Below are positions 1-7,784 of a stretch of DNA of 36,651 nucleotides, piece by piece. Every line of letters starts with the position of its first letter. Position 1 is the first letter of the stretch. The DNA is from Bacillota bacterium. Its GTDB lineage: Bacteria > Vulcanimicrobiota > JAJTBE01. The notes beneath the pieces are model-generated. The model did not search any database. It saw nothing but the letters and a program-made list of their open reading frames with translations, and was not told where the DNA came from. The translations under genes and the position numbers were made by a program. The DNA lies in assembly GCA_021287065.1 (NCBI GenBank), contig JAJTBE010000106.1, positions 1 through 36,651 of the forward strand, written 5' to 3'.

Positions 1-1
1 T

Positions 2-568
2 GATGATGCAATGGTTTTTTCTGGCAGCAAAACAGAAGAAGATCAGATGTTTCTCTCATTAGCAGATTCTTATTTTCTAATAATATATGATGCAGATGAA
101 CAAAGCAGTGAGCAGCTTGTTTTGATGTGCAATAAGCAATATGGTGATATTAAAGACATCGACAAAAAAAAATGGCTTGTTGAAGACTTTGTATTGTCAG
201 GTAATGATGCTTTTGCTGCCTTTTCAGGTAAAAACAAAGCACTTTATATATGGGCTGATCCCACAACTCAAAAAGGTACACTGGAAGATTATATTAAGCC
301 GCTGATCAGAGAACATCCCGCCATACAACAGGCAGAAACATTTATTGACGAGACTTGTAATTGGGATCCTACGCGAGTATCCGAATCAGCAAAAAGAATG
401 AAGGCAATTATTACAGCAATAGGACAAAAAGAGAAACCCGGATCCTCGATGAATGTAATCATAAAACAGACAAAAATTATCAAACCGGATGAACTCAAAA
501 ATGATGAGCTTGTGAAGAAATTTATCAGTTTTATTGCTTCTTTTATCGGGATCGAAGCAGCTCAATAA
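2..568 (+). CDS. hypothetical protein, 5' end outside window
   Basis: The reading frame is open from the first base to a TAA at 566-568. The first in-window ATG is at 11, but codons upstream of it are also open and no ribosome binding site is visible, so the gene probably starts before the window. I do not recognise the family. The visible 188 residues are soluble, mixed alpha/beta in character, with no signal peptide or membrane span. The C-terminus is hydrophobic (FISFIASFIGIEAAQ) and could be an amphipathic helix. It converges on the minus-strand pilus operon, so it is a separate transcription unit. The function is unknown. Confidence 0.6.
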   Translation, partial: DDAMVFSGSKTEEDQMFLSLADSYFLIIYDADEQSSEQLVLMCNKQYGDIKDIDKKKWLVEDFVLSGNDAFAAFSGKNKALYIWADPTTQKGTLEDYIKPLIREHPAIQQAETFIDETCNWDPTRVSESAKRMKAIITAIGQKEKPGSSMNVIIKQTKIIKPDELKNDELVKKFISFIASFIGIEAAQ

Positions 569-632
569 TTGGATTTATCTATTTACTTCTTTTAATGACA
601 ATTATGCCATTCTTTAAAATGATCGAGCTTTA

Positions 633-650
633 TTTCAATCCCGATTGAAA
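633..650. other. small hairpin between convergent genes
   Basis: TTTCAAT and ATTGAAA flank a CCCG loop. The hairpin lies in the 140-base gap between two convergent genes. There is no clear T-run directly after it on either strand; the plus strand has a broken one about 15 bases later. It may help end transcription, but this is weakly supported. Confidence 0.25.
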
Positions 651-708
651 CAATCAGCTGTTTGTTTTTCCAATTCCATAGGTTGCATCGGATATTTATC
701 ATCCAATC

Positions 709-1530
709 TCAGTTTTTCGGATAACTTGTGAATGAGAACGAGTATGCGCTTAGTTTTCCTGAGAGTTCGGATATGTAGATGTTTGTTATATTTACCTGAA
801 CCAATTCCGATACATTGCCTGTATCAGTGGGGGATACTGCTTTTGACGGGTTTACTCCTGTGAGGTATTCGGATGTTACTTTGCCTGTTTTGTCACAGCT
901 CTGTCTTACAAAAGCAACCTGAAAACCGCCGTAGTCAACCCCGTTGGTTTTGAAATGGGGTAATCCCTGCAGTTCCGGGGATGTGGGAAGAGGGACGCCT
1001 CTGAGAATGATCGAAAAAGGCGCTCTTTTTGTTGAAAACTGGGATGGAAGCACATTTGTAGGCGAGGGATAAGGTGAAATATCCTTGTCATCAAGTTCCC
1101 ATACCCATCTGACGAGGTTGCCCATTCTGCCCTGATACTGTGAACCCTGTTCTCCTGATTTGGTTTCACGGGGTAAAACGGTGTAGAAAACATACCTTCC
1201 CCATCTTGGTCCGCCGTTCTGAGTCATTACAAAGCTGTCGCTGGTTGTGGTTTTGCTGAATGTTTCTTCCTGACAGGGTGAAATCATTGATACACCCGGA
1301 TTCCTCTCGGAACCCGAAGGATAAACCACTATTGAATTAAGGCTTGACTGATTGAGGTCCCTTCTTATCTGATCCGCAGCAGCTTCAACTTCTCTCTGGA
1401 CATCAAATGTGGACATTGTCTTTTTGTATGAATCGGAAACAGACACAAATACAACAGTGATAATTCCAAGCATTATCATTGACATTAGCATATAGATGAT
1501 TAATTCCGTAAGGGAGAACCCTTTTTTCAT
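709..1530 (-). CDS. prepilin-like protein, PilW/minor pseudopilin type
   Basis: A 273-residue protein starting MKKGFSLTEL. It has a class III/type IV prepilin signal: a short basic leader, Gly before Phe+1, Glu at +5, then a hydrophobic helix of about 20 residues. The start at 1530 is chosen over a longer open frame because AGGAG lies about 8 bases upstream and it gives a normal 4-residue leader. The C-terminal part is a globular domain of no family I can name. It is the last gene of the pilus operon, 14 bases after the PilV-like gene. By family knowledge it would be cleaved and methylated by a prepilin peptidase and built into a pilus or pseudopilus, perhaps at the tip; that peptidase is not encoded here. 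Confidence 0.8.
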   Translation of the reverse strand: MKKGFSLTELIIYMLMSMIMLGIITVVFVSVSDSYKKTMSTFDVQREVEAAADQIRRDLNQSSLNSIVVYPSGSERNPGVSMISPCQEETFSKTTTSDSFVMTQNGGPRWGRYVFYTVLPRETKSGEQGSQYQGRMGNLVRWVWELDDKDISPYPSPTNVLPSQFSTKRAPFSIILRGVPLPTSPELQGLPHFKTNGVDYGGFQVAFVRQSCDKTGKVTSEYLTGVNPSKAVSPTDTGNVSELVQVNITNIYISELSGKLSAYSFSFTSYPKN

Positions 1531-1544
1531 AGTTTTATTCTCCT

Positions 1545-2093
1545 TTACTTCAACTGCTGATCGGCAATTGAATTTCTGACTTCCACCACAGCTTTGAGGG
1601 TTGTGTACTGTGGGTTTCCGCCCTGGCCTGCATATTGTCCGCCGGCTTTTCTTTCCATCCATCTGATGGTAACCGTTACAGTGTCATAATTGCCTTTGGC
1701 TTTGCCAACAAAGCTTCCGTTGGCATAAGCAACCGATTGTTCGAAATTTTCATAGGTAACACTTTTTGCTGCCAGCGCCTTTGCCACAGGTACTTCCGAA
1801 ACAAGGGTTATTGTGGTGTTTCCGTTCCAGTTGAAGGGTTCGGGATCTCCGTAAGTATGCGCCCGGATTCTGTCAATCATGGATTTCGCCATAATCTCCG
1901 CATAAACTCTGTTGCGTGATTTTGCAGAAAATGCGGTGAACAGACCATAACAGCTGACAAGGGTGAGTATGCCCGTAACAATAACAAGGCAGGCTATTAC
2001 CAGTTCGATAATGGAAATGCCTTTTGAATTGGGGGCTAATCTGAGACGCTTTCTGAAAAAGCCTGCTTTTATATCAGTTTCTGGGGTTTTCAC
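1545..2093 (-). CDS. prepilin-like protein, PilV/GspI type
   Basis: A 182-residue protein with an unusually long basic leader of 25 residues, then a cleavage motif (G, ISIIE) with Glu at +5 and a hydrophobic segment (residues 26-50). After the helix it runs FSAKSRNRVYAEIMAKSMIDRIRAH, resembling PilV/GspI minor pilins, where this part packs as a long helix. The ATG at 2093 overlaps the end of the upstream gene by 20 bases, which suggests translational coupling. It sits between the PilX-like and PilW-like genes, the usual company of minor pilins. The assignment to PilV rather than GspI is uncertain. Confidence 0.8.
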   Translation of the reverse strand: MKTPETDIKAGFFRKRLRLAPNSKGISIIELVIACLVIVTGILTLVSCYGLFTAFSAKSRNRVYAEIMAKSMIDRIRAHTYGDPEPFNWNGNTTITLVSEVPVAKALAAKSVTYENFEQSVAYANGSFVGKAKGNYDTVTVTIRWMERKAGGQYAGQGGNPQYTTLKAVVEVRNSIADQQLK

Positions 2094-5000
2094 AGTAATA
2101 ATCCCACCCTTCGGATGTAATCCTCGGTATTGTAATGCCGATATTCTGAGGAACTACATTGGATTTTAAATCGCTGTCGCTTATGAGTTTAAAGTTTGTT
2201 CTGAGGTTTCCTCCAACATCTTTGGGAGTATAGAGGGAAGCCTGTGTGAAATAAGGGAAAAAGCGAAGTCTTGTGTTTTCTGCGATAATATCACCATTGA
2301 GACTTATCAGACATCCGACCATTCTGAAGTTGCCGTAGATGTTAATATCGTTGTATGCCATAAGGAGTCCGGAAGCAGGGAATATCTTTGTGGACACCGT
2401 CTGCTGTCTGACGCCCATTGTAATGGTATCACCCGCATAAACAAGAACTCCGGGGCAGTTGATGAAAGGTTTCTGCTGGAGTCCACCGGGCAGGTGGATT
2501 GACATAATAGTCTGGGCGGCGGAATAGAAAGTGTTCAGTGTTTTCTTAGCAGTGGAGAATGTGCTCCCTGCGCCGTCTATTCTGTTTACTATGGTTTTAA
2601 AGGGAAGATAGGCGTCGCCTGCTGCTTTCTGAATGTTGTTTGCTGTTGACTGAGCGGTAGTGTCGCAGCCGTTTGCAAACTGTTTTTCGAGGAAAACCGC
2701 ATAAATTGTGTATATTGCTTTTTCAGCCACAAGTGCGGCATCCAGAACCAATGTCCCTGTAAAAAGATCCTTGTTTACTATTTGTGAAATTGCATAAAGC
2801 TCCACCAGTGCACCTGATGCACCGACTATTTCATTTGTAACTTTTGAAGTCAGGTTGAAGTCCATATTGGGGAGAATGGGGACAACCCCTTCGCCAAAAA
2901 TCCACCAGGGTGAATGTGCGAAGAAGTTTTCTCCGATATAGGCGTTGAGGGTGATGGAGAACATATCGGTCATTATCTGCATCACTGTGTTGAGAACATT
3001 GTTGTTATTCAGTTTTAAGGGAAGAAGCAGGGGAAGATTGAGGGGATCAATCTCCAGGCCCAGCTGTTTATGTCTGAATGCGAACAGGTAAGTGGCATTT
3101 GAGGCAAAGAAAGGTTTTCTCGAATGGAAAGGGCCGCTTTCCTTGACTAAATTTGCTGCCTGCGTCGTCAGGTTTCTTACCATCTGAGCTTCTTTGGGTA
3201 TCAAAGCGCCGAGATCCGCTAGATCTTCTACTGTTACACCCGGAGTTATTCCGTAAGGAATTGTAACATCGCCTTTATTTGAATAAATTGAGGATGAAAT
3301 GAGGTAGGTTTTGCTTGTGGGAGCTGCAGCAACCACTGAGCCGTATTTTTCAGAACCTGCACAGGTGAAGTTGTTTTCCACTATTATGTTTGAGCCGTTG
3401 CCGAGGAATACCCTTCCCGAGGGGCGCATCATTTCGTTTATGGTGGTGTCGGGGTTTGAAGGAGCATTTACGGTAAGATTTCCTCCGACATAGAGAAAGC
3501 CTCCGTCCTGAACCCAGAGATCACCGTTTATGGTAACATTTCCGGCAAATTTCATCGTTCTGCCCCGTGGGACTGTATAGGTTCCCGTAAACTGGAAATT
3601 CTGGCTGTTGATGTTTGTGAAGTTGGAAACAAAGTCTTTACTGCCGAAGTGTGCCAGTCTGTATTTCTGTTCGGTCTTTGCCATAAGTTCAGTGCCTAAC
3701 AGAGCATATTTTGTATTAGTATCCTGATTCAGGGTTTCAAGTATCATCGCCTGATTTACAACAGAGCAGACGCCTACAAAGGACCAGCCTGTATTGTTGT
3801 ATGATGCATCTGCAGCTAAGGTCAGAGGTTCGCTGATTTCTGAATGTCCTGTCAGGAAAACCTGAAAAGCAACTTCATATCCTCTCATAATTCCGAAGCA
3901 AACGGTGTAAATATTGAGGCATACTTCCCAGTAAGTCAGTTTAGCAAGCTTTGCCGTGAGATAGGCTACAAGAATGGCTGTCTCGGGAAGACCCTCTATA
4001 GCGTCTGCCAGTTCTTCCGTTGTTGTGGCTATATCTTCTGCAAGTTCGCCTTCAGCCATTGCAAGACAAGCTTCTGTCGGGATAACTTTCCAGCTTATAT
4101 CATAATTCTCAAAAATTTTCTGAACAACATCTGCCTGTTCGTAAGCCCGTTTTGCTGATGTCTGCAGAGTCGAAGGGTCGGCTGAGACAGTTCCGTTGTC
4201 GGGGGGATAAGGGGCATGGGTTTTAAAGGAGTAGTAACAGCCCATCGTTTTTTCCCTTGGGCTTGAGTCGCTGCAGGTCATTCCTGCAAAGGGGAAACTT
4301 TTGCATTGTTCGAGGGTGAGATAGTTGGTGAATATTCCTTTCACAAAGCTTGCAAACCCTGTTACCGGAGCGCCGAACATCACACTGTCTTTTGAAAGTG
4401 CAACTGCTGTAAGTTTTACATATGCGTTTTCCATTTGCTGCTGGAAAATAAGGGAATACTGGTTGATTGCATTAATCTGCACCGGTGAAAGAGATGTGAA
4501 GGGGATTGCGCCAGTTGTGCCCGTTATGCTGATGCTGCCTTTTGATGAGTAGGCTTTTCCGTATGGATAATCCTGAATGCTTATGGTTTTCTGTGCAAAC
4601 ATATTGACAGGCACACCGGAATAGAAATCTCCGTTTTTGCTGTTGAGTTCATCGAGGGGGTTTGTGCAGCCATAGGCATCCCTGAGCTGAATTTTCCCAC
4701 CCGGTGCAAAGGCTCCGTAGGGGAAAAAGCTGGCATAAGCTGCAATGTATCTTGCCTGAAGAGGGGTGTTGAATGCAATTATGTTGTATCCCGGGGGAAT
4801 CTGATTCGAACCGAAGGAGTTAGCCGACAGATTGTTGTAATAACCGCCTTCCACGGGTGATGTGAAATCCTGACCCGGATTGTCAGGGAGCGGATAGTAA
4901 ATTGAATTTTCATTCTGCCAGGTTCCGGTGATTCTGAAATCGGAAGTATTGAACGGGAGAATCTGGAAACTTATGTTATATTTTGGTTTGTTGCTTACCT

Positions 5001-5253
5001 GAGTTTTTTGCGGTATCGGAGGAGCAGAGGGACAGACCGGGGTTGCTGAAAATGCATCAAGAAATCTCTGTTGGGAAGTGTGTACAGCCTGTTCCTGAGT
5101 TGCGGACATAAGGGACCGGATGGATGATTTGCGTGAGGTAAACTCATTAATTGTAATGGAAAGAGCTAATGTAAGCAATATAAAGAGGAGCATAATGGAA
5201 AGCAGAAGAATCGAGCCTTTGTTTTTGGCAAGGTATGATCTGATTCTATTCAT
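2074..5253 (-). CDS. large PilX-like surface protein with beta-helix-like segments
   Basis: 1059 residues, with a good ribosome binding site (AGGAGG) before ATG 5253. The N-terminus is a short basic stretch followed by one hydrophobic helix (about residues 13-35), as in PilX minor pilins. The position equivalent to Glu+5 is Leu, also as in many PilX proteins. Typical PilX is under 250 residues, so this one carries a very large extra ectodomain. Two parts, about residues 545-625 and 925-1000, alternate short beta strands with Gly/Asn turns (for example NVTINGDLWV, NLTVNA, DINIYGNFRM, LNGDIIAEN), which suggests a right-handed beta-helix or bactofilin-like fold. By position (between the kinase and PilV/PilW-like genes) it could be a pilus-tip adhesin playing the part of PilY1; that is inference. 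Confidence 0.7.
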   Translation of the reverse strand: MNRIRSYLAKNKGSILLLSIMLLFILLTLALSITINEFTSRKSSIRSLMSATQEQAVHTSQQRFLDAFSATPVCPSAPPIPQKTQVSNKPKYNISFQILPFNTSDFRITGTWQNENSIYYPLPDNPGQDFTSPVEGGYYNNLSANSFGSNQIPPGYNIIAFNTPLQARYIAAYASFFPYGAFAPGGKIQLRDAYGCTNPLDELNSKNGDFYSGVPVNMFAQKTISIQDYPYGKAYSSKGSISITGTTGAIPFTSLSPVQINAINQYSLIFQQQMENAYVKLTAVALSKDSVMFGAPVTGFASFVKGIFTNYLTLEQCKSFPFAGMTCSDSSPREKTMGCYYSFKTHAPYPPDNGTVSADPSTLQTSAKRAYEQADVVQKIFENYDISWKVIPTEACLAMAEGELAEDIATTTEELADAIEGLPETAILVAYLTAKLAKLTYWEVCLNIYTVCFGIMRGYEVAFQVFLTGHSEISEPLTLAADASYNNTGWSFVGVCSVVNQAMILETLNQDTNTKYALLGTELMAKTEQKYRLAHFGSKDFVSNFTNINSQNFQFTGTYTVPRGRTMKFAGNVTINGDLWVQDGGFLYVGGNLTVNAPSNPDTTINEMMRPSGRVFLGNGSNIIVENNFTCAGSEKYGSVVAAAPTSKTYLISSSIYSNKGDVTIPYGITPGVTVEDLADLGALIPKEAQMVRNLTTQAANLVKESGPFHSRKPFFASNATYLFAFRHKQLGLEIDPLNLPLLLPLKLNNNNVLNTVMQIMTDMFSITLNAYIGENFFAHSPWWIFGEGVVPILPNMDFNLTSKVTNEIVGASGALVELYAISQIVNKDLFTGTLVLDAALVAEKAIYTIYAVFLEKQFANGCDTTAQSTANNIQKAAGDAYLPFKTIVNRIDGAGSTFSTAKKTLNTFYSAAQTIMSIHLPGGLQQKPFINCPGVLVYAGDTITMGVRQQTVSTKIFPASGLLMAYNDINIYGNFRMVGCLISLNGDIIAENTRLRFFPYFTQASLYTPKDVGGNLRTNFKLISDSDLKSNVVPQNIGITIPRITSEGWDYYCENPRN

Positions 5254-5265
5254 ATTTTCCTCCTG

Positions 5266-6897
5266 TTACTGCTTTATTATGTTGACATCGGAACTGAACT
5301 TTGTCAGTTTAGTTCTGAGACGCTGTGCCTGTTGAATATCGTTTATATCCGAAACCACCAGTTCATAAACAGGGACGGGAAGACTCACGGGTTTTTCCAC
5401 CACATAAAAATCGAGTTTTGGCAGTTTTTTGCTGGCGTATGATACTGCTTTTTCTGCTTCCGCCTTTGTGTTGTAATCGCCGCCGATCTGGATGGCGATT
5501 CCGTCAATGGGATTTTCACGCAGCGCCACATCGATTCCGTGGGTTTTTACGGAATCTATGGTGAAAACAGCGTCTGAGCGGTTTTCAAAATATGTGAGTA
5601 CTTTGAAAATTTTCCCTTTGGTTTCATATTTGAAGTGGAGTTTCATAGTCGAATGCAGATTCTCCCCTTCTGCAATTTCAGTCATCTGGGATATTTTGCC
5701 TTTTTCCGGTGATAATGCCGTAACTCTGAAAATTTCCGGTTTAACTTCATCTGCAGGTTTGGTTTTTGTAAAAAACTGCCGGGAGAAGAAAACCGCACAA
5801 ATCAGAATCACTGCAGCAAAAATTACCGGTACCGCCAAACTGCGTTTTCCCTTTTTTGCTGATTTTGCCGAACCCTGCGGTCCTGATTTGCCCTGATTCG
5901 GTTCTGACTGAATTTCTGTGTCTTTCTCACCTGAAGAAGAAGGTCTGCCGGTTATTTTTCCGTCTGATTTATCACTTCCGGCTTTTACATCTGGGATGAA
6001 GTCGATTCCGGCAAGAATGGAAGCTACTGAAGGATCCTGACGGAGGATGGTTCTGATTTCGTTGCAGCTCGAATACCTGTCTTCTTTTGCATAGGATGTC
6101 ATTTTTTTAAGGATAGTTTCGACGGATTCGGCCATTTCAGGCACATAGGTCCGGGCAGGGGGGAAGCTTGCGGGATGTTCCCGATCTGCCGGGGAAACGC
6201 CTGTAAACAGGTGGAAGAATGTGGCGCCGATAGAGTAGATATCCGACCTCTGGTCGATTTTTCCCGTAAAACTTTCAGGCGGGGCATATTCCACAGTGCC
6301 CACTTTGGTAAAGCTGTTTCTGTTGTCTGCAAGAAAACAGGCAATGTTAAAATCCACGAGATACAGCTCTCCGGTTTTATCGATCATAATATTTCTCGGT
6401 TTTATATCCCTGTGGATGATGGGAGGTGTCTGGTTGTGAAGAAAGGCAACTATTTCAAGAAGTCTGTCAAACCATCTGATGCAGGTTTTGTATTCGATTC
6501 TTTTTTCCGGTTTTGACTGAATATACTGATCGAGATCTTCACCTTCGATATATTGCATAGTAAGGAAAAAATCGTTCTGTTCCTCAAAAAAGTCCATAAC
6601 TTTGGGAAGCCCGCCGTAGTTGAGGCGGTAAAGCATTGATGCTTCTTCCTTTATTTTTCCCGTAAGGTATTCAAACTGTGATTGGTCTTTATCCTTGCAC
6701 GGTATAAGCTGCTTGATGACAATTTCCGCCTGCATTTTTTCGTCATAGGCAAGAAACACCTGTTCCACGCCGCCTTTGGCAAGAAATTTCTTAATAGTAT
6801 AGCGCCCGTTCTGAAGAGTTTTTTTCAGAAGCGCTCCACAGGCGAAACAGAATGTTGACTCATCGTTATTATTGTATCCGCAGTCGGGACAGAACAT
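5266..6897 (-). CDS. membrane-anchored Ser/Thr protein kinase with N-terminal zinc ribbon
   Basis: 543 residues. Order: zinc ribbon with CPDC (3-6) and CFAC (17-20); protein kinase domain about 33-290; Lys/Ser-rich linker 300-352; one membrane span about 353-372; extracytoplasmic region 373-543 whose end (about 465-543) resembles a SPOR-like fold. Kinase residues seen: Lys62, Glu84/85, HRDIKPRN (Asp164, Asn169), DFN in place of DFG (Asp182), and the activation-segment end GTVEYAPPES. The catalytic Lys and Asp and the metal-binding Asp are present, so activity is plausible; the Gly-to-Asn change in DFG is unusual. It probably signals from the envelope to cytoplasmic targets. Its place in the pilus operon, 12 bases from the PilX-like gene, suggests it acts on pilus assembly, perhaps through the pseudokinase-ATPase upstream. 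Confidence 0.85.
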   Translation of the reverse strand: MFCPDCGYNNNDESTFCFACGALLKKTLQNGRYTIKKFLAKGGVEQVFLAYDEKMQAEIVIKQLIPCKDKDQSQFEYLTGKIKEEASMLYRLNYGGLPKVMDFFEEQNDFFLTMQYIEGEDLDQYIQSKPEKRIEYKTCIRWFDRLLEIVAFLHNQTPPIIHRDIKPRNIMIDKTGELYLVDFNIACFLADNRNSFTKVGTVEYAPPESFTGKIDQRSDIYSIGATFFHLFTGVSPADREHPASFPPARTYVPEMAESVETILKKMTSYAKEDRYSSCNEIRTILRQDPSVASILAGIDFIPDVKAGSDKSDGKITGRPSSSGEKDTEIQSEPNQGKSGPQGSAKSAKKGKRSLAVPVIFAAVILICAVFFSRQFFTKTKPADEVKPEIFRVTALSPEKGKISQMTEIAEGENLHSTMKLHFKYETKGKIFKVLTYFENRSDAVFTIDSVKTHGIDVALRENPIDGIAIQIGGDYNTKAEAEKAVSYASKKLPKLDFYVVEKPVSLPVPVYELVVSDINDIQQAQRLRTKLTKFSSDVNIIKQ

Positions 6898-6921
6898 AAT
6901 AGGCAGACGCCTTTCCTTTCC

Positions 6922-7779
6922 TTAAAAACCTTTGTTTTTTAAAATATCGAGAGCTTTCTGCGCCCTCGGTGAACCGAGTTTAAGAGCCTGATTAAATGCA
7001 TCTCTGGCATCACTGTATCTGCTGAGCTGGCATAAAACGATTCCCTTTGAATACCATAAAGCCGGGAGGGTGTTATCCATCTCAATTGCTCTGTTGTAGT
7101 ATTCAAGGGCGTTTTCATTCTCTTCAAGATCGTCGCAGGTTATGCCGAGGCTGTAAAGCGCATAAACATTAGGCTTCAGCTTCATTGCCTCCTGAAGATC
7201 CCTGTTGGATTCGTCGTATTTCTTGAGATAGGCATTAATAAGGCCCATAAAGTAGTAGCTTTCAGCATTTGGTTTTTTATCAATGGATTTTTTGAAAAAG
7301 TCGTATGCTTCAAGATACCGCTGCATCATCAGCAGTGTTCTGCCTTTGCTGTAATAGAGGCTTGACATATCCGGTGATTTTTCTATTGCTTCGTCAAGAA
7401 GTTTTATACAGGCTGCAAAATCCCCATCGTTTCTGAATTTGATAGCCTTTTTCTGAAGCGAAGGCGAACCCTGGGGATTCAGTGACAATGTTACATTGTA
7501 TAGGTCTTCCGCCTCATAGGCATCGAGATCAAAAGGATCATCTATATAATCTGATGCAAGAAGAGATGAAGATTCCTGATTATTTCCCTGAGTTGCTGAA
7601 GACCGGTTGTCCGGAGTCTGTGTGGGTTTTGAACATCCGGCGGTTATCAGGGTGAAACACAACAAAAACAGAGCTGCTGAAAAAAATATTTTCACAGCCT
7701 GATTCTTTTTCAGGCGATCGGAAATAATTTCCGATCGCTGAATTTTACTCTCTGTTTTTTTACAACCTGAGTTTTTCAT
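6922..7779 (-). CDS. TPR lipoprotein, possible pilotin (PilF-like role)
   Basis: A hydrophobic signal segment ends in the lipobox ITAGC, followed by a Ser/Gln-rich linker and about five TPR units over the last 180 residues (for example ALYSLGITCDDLEENENALEYYNRAIE). Lipid-anchored TPR proteins act as pilotins for pilus secretins, and this gene sits inside a pilus operon, so that role is reasonable but unproven. The start is uncertain. The ATG at 7779 is 5 bases past the ATPase stop but has no ribosome binding site and gives an odd 29-residue polar stretch before the signal peptide. A GTG at 7695 would give an ordinary lipoprotein signal and would leave the palindrome at 7714-7738 outside the gene. 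Confidence 0.78.
   Translation of the reverse strand: MKNSGCKKTESKIQRSEIISDRLKKNQAVKIFFSAALFLLCFTLITAGCSKPTQTPDNRSSATQGNNQESSSLLASDYIDDPFDLDAYEAEDLYNVTLSLNPQGSPSLQKKAIKFRNDGDFAACIKLLDEAIEKSPDMSSLYYSKGRTLLMMQRYLEAYDFFKKSIDKKPNAESYYFMGLINAYLKKYDESNRDLQEAMKLKPNVYALYSLGITCDDLEENENALEYYNRAIEMDNTLPALWYSKGIVLCQLSRYSDARDAFNQALKLGSPRAQKALDILKNKGF
7714..7738. promoter_or_regulatory. perfect 11-bp inverted repeat near TPR lipoprotein start
   Basis: GCGATCGGAAA and TTTCCGATCGC flank a 3-base centre. There is no T-run on either side, so it is not a usual intrinsic terminator. It could be an operator, or an RNA hairpin between the ATPase and TPR genes that separates their translation or protects an mRNA end. 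It lies inside the longest open frame for the TPR gene, which is one reason to doubt that start. Confidence 0.4.
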
Positions 7780-7784
7780 TGTTT

